DNA from: Lanius collurio
Taxonomy: Eukaryota; Chordata; Aves; Passeriformes; Laniidae
Direction of reading: 5' to 3'
Assembly (NCBI GenBank): GCA_020086605.1
Contig: JACBWW010000041.1
Span: 2,346,302-2,410,301, forward strand
DNA length: 64,000 nucleotides
Below are positions 61,480 to 64,000 of this stretch, piece after piece; position 1 is the first letter of the stretch; every line of letters begins with the position of its first letter. Both the position numbers and the translations under genes were made by a program. Below the pieces are notes generated by a model, which did not search any database, was not told the origin of the DNA, and saw nothing but the letters and a program-made list of their open reading frames with translations.

Positions 61480-61860
61480 CTCCCTCTAAATTAAAATTTT
61501 AATAACTGCATATGTTGATTGCATAACAATTTATACAACTGGACTTTATCGCTTGTCTTGTCAGAGGACAGCCCTACCCTTTTGTGAGTGCAATTTGCAT
61601 ATCTATCTTTTTTGCACCCTCAAGTAACAGGCAAAAAATTTCAGCAGTCATTTGCCTGACAATTGGATGTGCTAATTTGCAGCTAAAAAAAGTACAAAAT
61701 GAAGGCCAAACTGAGGCTGTCAAAAATTCAGTCCCTGCTTTCTCTTACTCAGCTGATTGTTGCACAAAGATCAACATTGCTCAATCTGGTGTGTGTACTT
61801 TCAGCTCAATAAGTGCTTTCATTCATCATTCACAACTTGCTTCATTATGAAAGTTGAACT
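61480..61860. promoter_or_regulatory. Candidate developmental enhancer block
   Basis: Clustered words include TTAAAATTTTAATAA, GCATATG, gattgcataacaattta, ATTTGCATAT (octamer on the plus strand), ttgcctgacaattg, gctaatttgcagc, and tgcacaaagatcaacattg with SOX- and TCF-like words. The block is unique and AT-rich. It resembles conserved enhancers, but conservation is untested. Confidence 0.3.
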
Positions 61861-61994
61861 ATATCTTTAACACAAACCACACTTCCTTTGTCCTGAATGA
61901 AAGATCTGCCTGGGCACACTGGAGAACAGGCTCCTTGTTGATGCAATGTTATCACATGCACTGGGGCCTATATCTTACATCTCACAGCCCACAG

Positions 61995-62048
61995 CACAAA
62001 CTGCCCATGGAGAACAAACTCCCTGTAGAGCACAAACTACTCAAGCAG
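61995..62048. repeat. Three degenerate 18-bp tandem units
   Basis: Units cacaaactgcccatggag, aacaaactccctgtagag and cacaaactactcaagcag share the acaaact head and an ag end. The translation on the plus strand gives a KLPmEn-like hexapeptide three times. This is an old slippage array, not a protein repeat I can place. Confidence 0.6.
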
Positions 62049-62177
62049 AACCTTTTTAATTAAATGATGGAGGGCAAAGGGGCTCTCTCTCTCTACCGGT
62101 GGCACCAGGTTTAACAATCCATTTGTCGCAAAAATGTCCCTGCATCTTCTTTCAGGAAGCTGCTGATGCATATTAGG

Positions 62178-62196
62178 GCCCGCACTCCCTGCGGGC
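62178..62196. other. GC-rich perfect hairpin
   Basis: GCCCGCA, loop CTCCC, TGCGGGC. A second overlapping pairing (AGGGCC at 62175-62180 with GGCCCT at 62199-62204) can form instead. It is strikingly GC-rich in an AT-rich neighbourhood. There is no T-run after it and no gene beside it, so I do not call a terminator. Confidence 0.6.
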
Positions 62197-62599
62197 ATGG
62201 CCCTCCTGGATACCATCTGCATACCCCATTAGGAACTCATTAACTGGTGCTGCTGTAACTTCAGCTTCACACCCCCGTGCCTAACACTTTTTGTTAGGTT
62301 CTGTGTTGCTTTACTTGCCTTTCCATCCTTTTGACTGCTCTTCCACCCCTAAACACTGTTTGGAAAGGATATTGTGTTCTGTGTTCAGATATTCCCCAAC
62401 TCTCTAAGGGAGCAAGTCAGAAACAACAGCAAAACGTGGCTGTTATGAGATGTCATGTCTTTTCCTCGTTAGCCTATAAGCATTTCAGGTACAGAAAGGC
62501 ACCAAAATCGGGCTGTCAGACAGGAGGCAGAGCAGGAGAATGGGGAGGGTGTTAGGAAAGAAATAACAAAGTAAAAAAGACAAGAAAGAACCTACTTAC

Positions 62600-62683
62600 A
62601 TTTGTCATGGCAGGCGCCTTCTGTGAGTACGAAGGCTGCCTAATGGAGTTAGAATAAGTTCGAGAAATGCCTGTACTGTCCAT
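62600..62683 (-). CDS. Candidate first coding exon, 28 codons (unidentified)
   Basis: On the minus strand an ATG (62683-62681) opens 28 codons that end in phase 0 at AAT|GTAAGTAGG, a strong donor. An in-frame TGA lies eight codons upstream (62707-62705). The peptide begins MDSTGISRTYSNSIRQPSYS and ends QKAPAMTN: Ser/Thr/Tyr/Gln-rich, as in a disordered N-terminus. +4 of the ATG is G but -3 is C, so the start context is mediocre. An internal exon using cag|aag at 62621-62622 is an alternative. I cannot identify the protein; short length means chance is possible. Confidence 0.3.
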
Positions 62684-64000
62684 ATGTAGAGCATGGATTT
62701 CATCTCACTGGATTTCACAAGCCACTTCTGACAACTGAGATAAGATATGTCAACACTCTTTGCTTGTAGAGTTTTTCACTCTTTTAGCACATCAAGTGCT
62801 TTTTCTATCTTAGCAAAGTCTCTTCTTCCTGCTCCTCTGCAAGCATTTTTCTGAAGGTTAACTGGAAGTGGTATTAAACACAGGACTGGAGAAGAGTTTG
62901 TGGAGAGCCACCCTTCGAGGGTCCACTCTCACCCTGCAGCCAGAGGAGCCTGCTGTGCTTCACAAACCCCAAAAATGCGAGAGGCACTGAAGCACCCACT
63001 GCTTCCCAAGCCTGTGCTGCTTGCTTACTGTCCATCCAAAGCCCCCTCCTGCACAGTGTCACAGCATGAGTGCTAAGTGATAGCCTGAGAAAACAAGTCA
63101 CACGTGTAGTGCCACGCTGAATAATACCCGTGTGCCCCTCTTATCTCTGCTGCTCCTTTCGTCTGCTGCTGAGAAACCATTAACACACTCAGGGCTCTGA
63201 GAGGGAGAACAACAGCAGAGCAGGAGATGGATTTCAGGTGACCTCCTGAACCCTCCCAAGCTGACGAGGAGCAGGCATTGGAGTAAACCTGACTTGTTAT
63301 CCAAGAGCAGCCTCACAGGCACTGCCTGACCCAGCCTATGCAGATCCCAATTTTCCAGAGAATTTCTATCCTCCAGCTTGGGTAAGCCCAGTGTTAGCGA
63401 GGTAGAGGATGGAAGGCAGCCCTGACACTCATTTCCAAGCACAGAATGAGAGTAAACAGTTTCAGAAAATACAAGAATAATAAAGGCCCTAAATTTCAGA
63501 GAGCAGAAAACACCCTGTAAATGAATGGAGAGATAAGAGAAAGGGTATGGAAAATTTGGAACTAACTGAAGAAGAAAACCTACAGAAGAAAACCTCTAAT
63601 CAAATGTGCACATTCATAAGATGAAGTCATTATTAATTATCCAGTCCTTGCAGCTGAGACAATAAAAATATTTGTAAAATTTTAAGAACATATACAAATC
63701 TTGGACTTTTGAGCACCTCCTTAGAGAGGGATCTTGGATAACATTAAGCTGTAAATAAATCCTTAAATTCTAGTTAGCTCTCTTACCAAGTCTGAGATTT
63801 TCACAAAACGTGGATTTTCTTTAATTCTGTGGTATTGACTCCCCCCAGGAATTTCTTATTTAAAGGTTGACTGATTTCTGATCTGCTACAATTTTAATAC
63901 ATTTCTATCAAAAAACTTCCAGCATTTTCAGAAATTCAGAAGACCCTCAACACCAGAAATATCATATGGTGGCTGCAGAAGTTTGCCAGGTGTTAAAATG

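Larger units (their letters stand above)
58450..64000. other. Non-coding stretch with a regulatory-looking block and exon candidates
   Basis: No complete gene. Contains exon-like intervals 59862-59972 (plus) and 62600-62683 (minus), two 15-bp units AGTTGCCTTTTCCTC (59747-59776, one mismatch), an A14 run (60867-60880), the AT-rich block 61480-61860, the 18-bp repeats at 61995-62048 and the hairpin at 62178-62196. 62880-64000 shows nothing I can name. Confidence 0.5.

Noticed and set aside
1..64000. CRISPR array, prokaryotic operon, phage or endogenous retrovirus
   Set aside because: No regularly spaced repeats, no dense long frames, no LTR pair and no recognisable gag, pol or env-like segment.

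Overview
The window looks like avian nuclear DNA that is intergenic or deep-intronic. It is AT-leaning with CpG depletion, has very few recognisable transposons, and shows no primate- or rodent-type SINE or LINE sequence. The only interspersed repeats I can argue for are decayed MIR-type SINE relics and one possible CR1 scrap. The bird assignment is an inference from this repeat poverty; other sauropsids are not excluded. No complete protein-coding gene, rRNA, tRNA, known microRNA, CRISPR array or bacterial/viral gene was recognised. The sequence has a 400-base assembly gap (25145-25544) and a 3-base gap (55944-55946).

Layout. 1-13 kb: plain DNA with an A-rich tract, a predicted G-quadruplex (minus strand, about 2.8 kb), a TTTTTAACTC minisatellite (4.1 kb), a MIR relic (5.5 kb), a 221-codon open frame that opens exactly at a strong splice-acceptor-like site (6.65-7.31 kb), and a GC-rich stretch near 12 kb. 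13-25 kb: AT-rich DNA with a (TAA)n microsatellite, a high-GC stretch open on both strands (15.7-16.2 kb), a CTCF-like site (16.86 kb), a possible CR1 scrap (20.5 kb) and palindromic homeodomain/SOX-like sites (21.55 and 23.89 kb). 25-40 kb: the assembly gap, a small CpG cluster (28.3-28.6 kb), a SOX-like inverted repeat (30.89 kb), an enhancer-like block (31.4-32.0 kb), a fresh 36-bp duplication (32.55 kb), and a CpG-rich block containing a MIR relic (39.3-39.8 kb). 40-55 kb: a three-armed TGCATGGA palindrome (41.87 kb), enhancer-like blocks (42.1, 48.1 and 49.0 kb), a second CTCF-like site facing the first (46.85 kb), a purine-skewed domain (52.6-54.4 kb) and the clearest MIR relic (53.85 kb). 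55-64 kb: an uninterrupted (A)39 next to a CpG-rich block that ends at a strong splice donor (57.8-58.44 kb), an enhancer-like block (61.5-61.9 kb), a GC hairpin (62.18 kb) and the best short coding-exon candidate (62.6 kb, minus).

No established gene set works together here. I list several short open intervals bounded by good splice-like signals, mostly on the minus strand. Strong donor-like 9-mers are expected about twice by chance in 128 kb of double-stranded search space, so each is a weak hypothesis and their reading phases do not all join. The most useful content is probably cis-regulatory: several AT-rich blocks dense in homeodomain, octamer, SOX and TEAD-like words, and a pair of convergent CTCF-like sites 30 kb apart. 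I did not find a convincing undescribed biological system.
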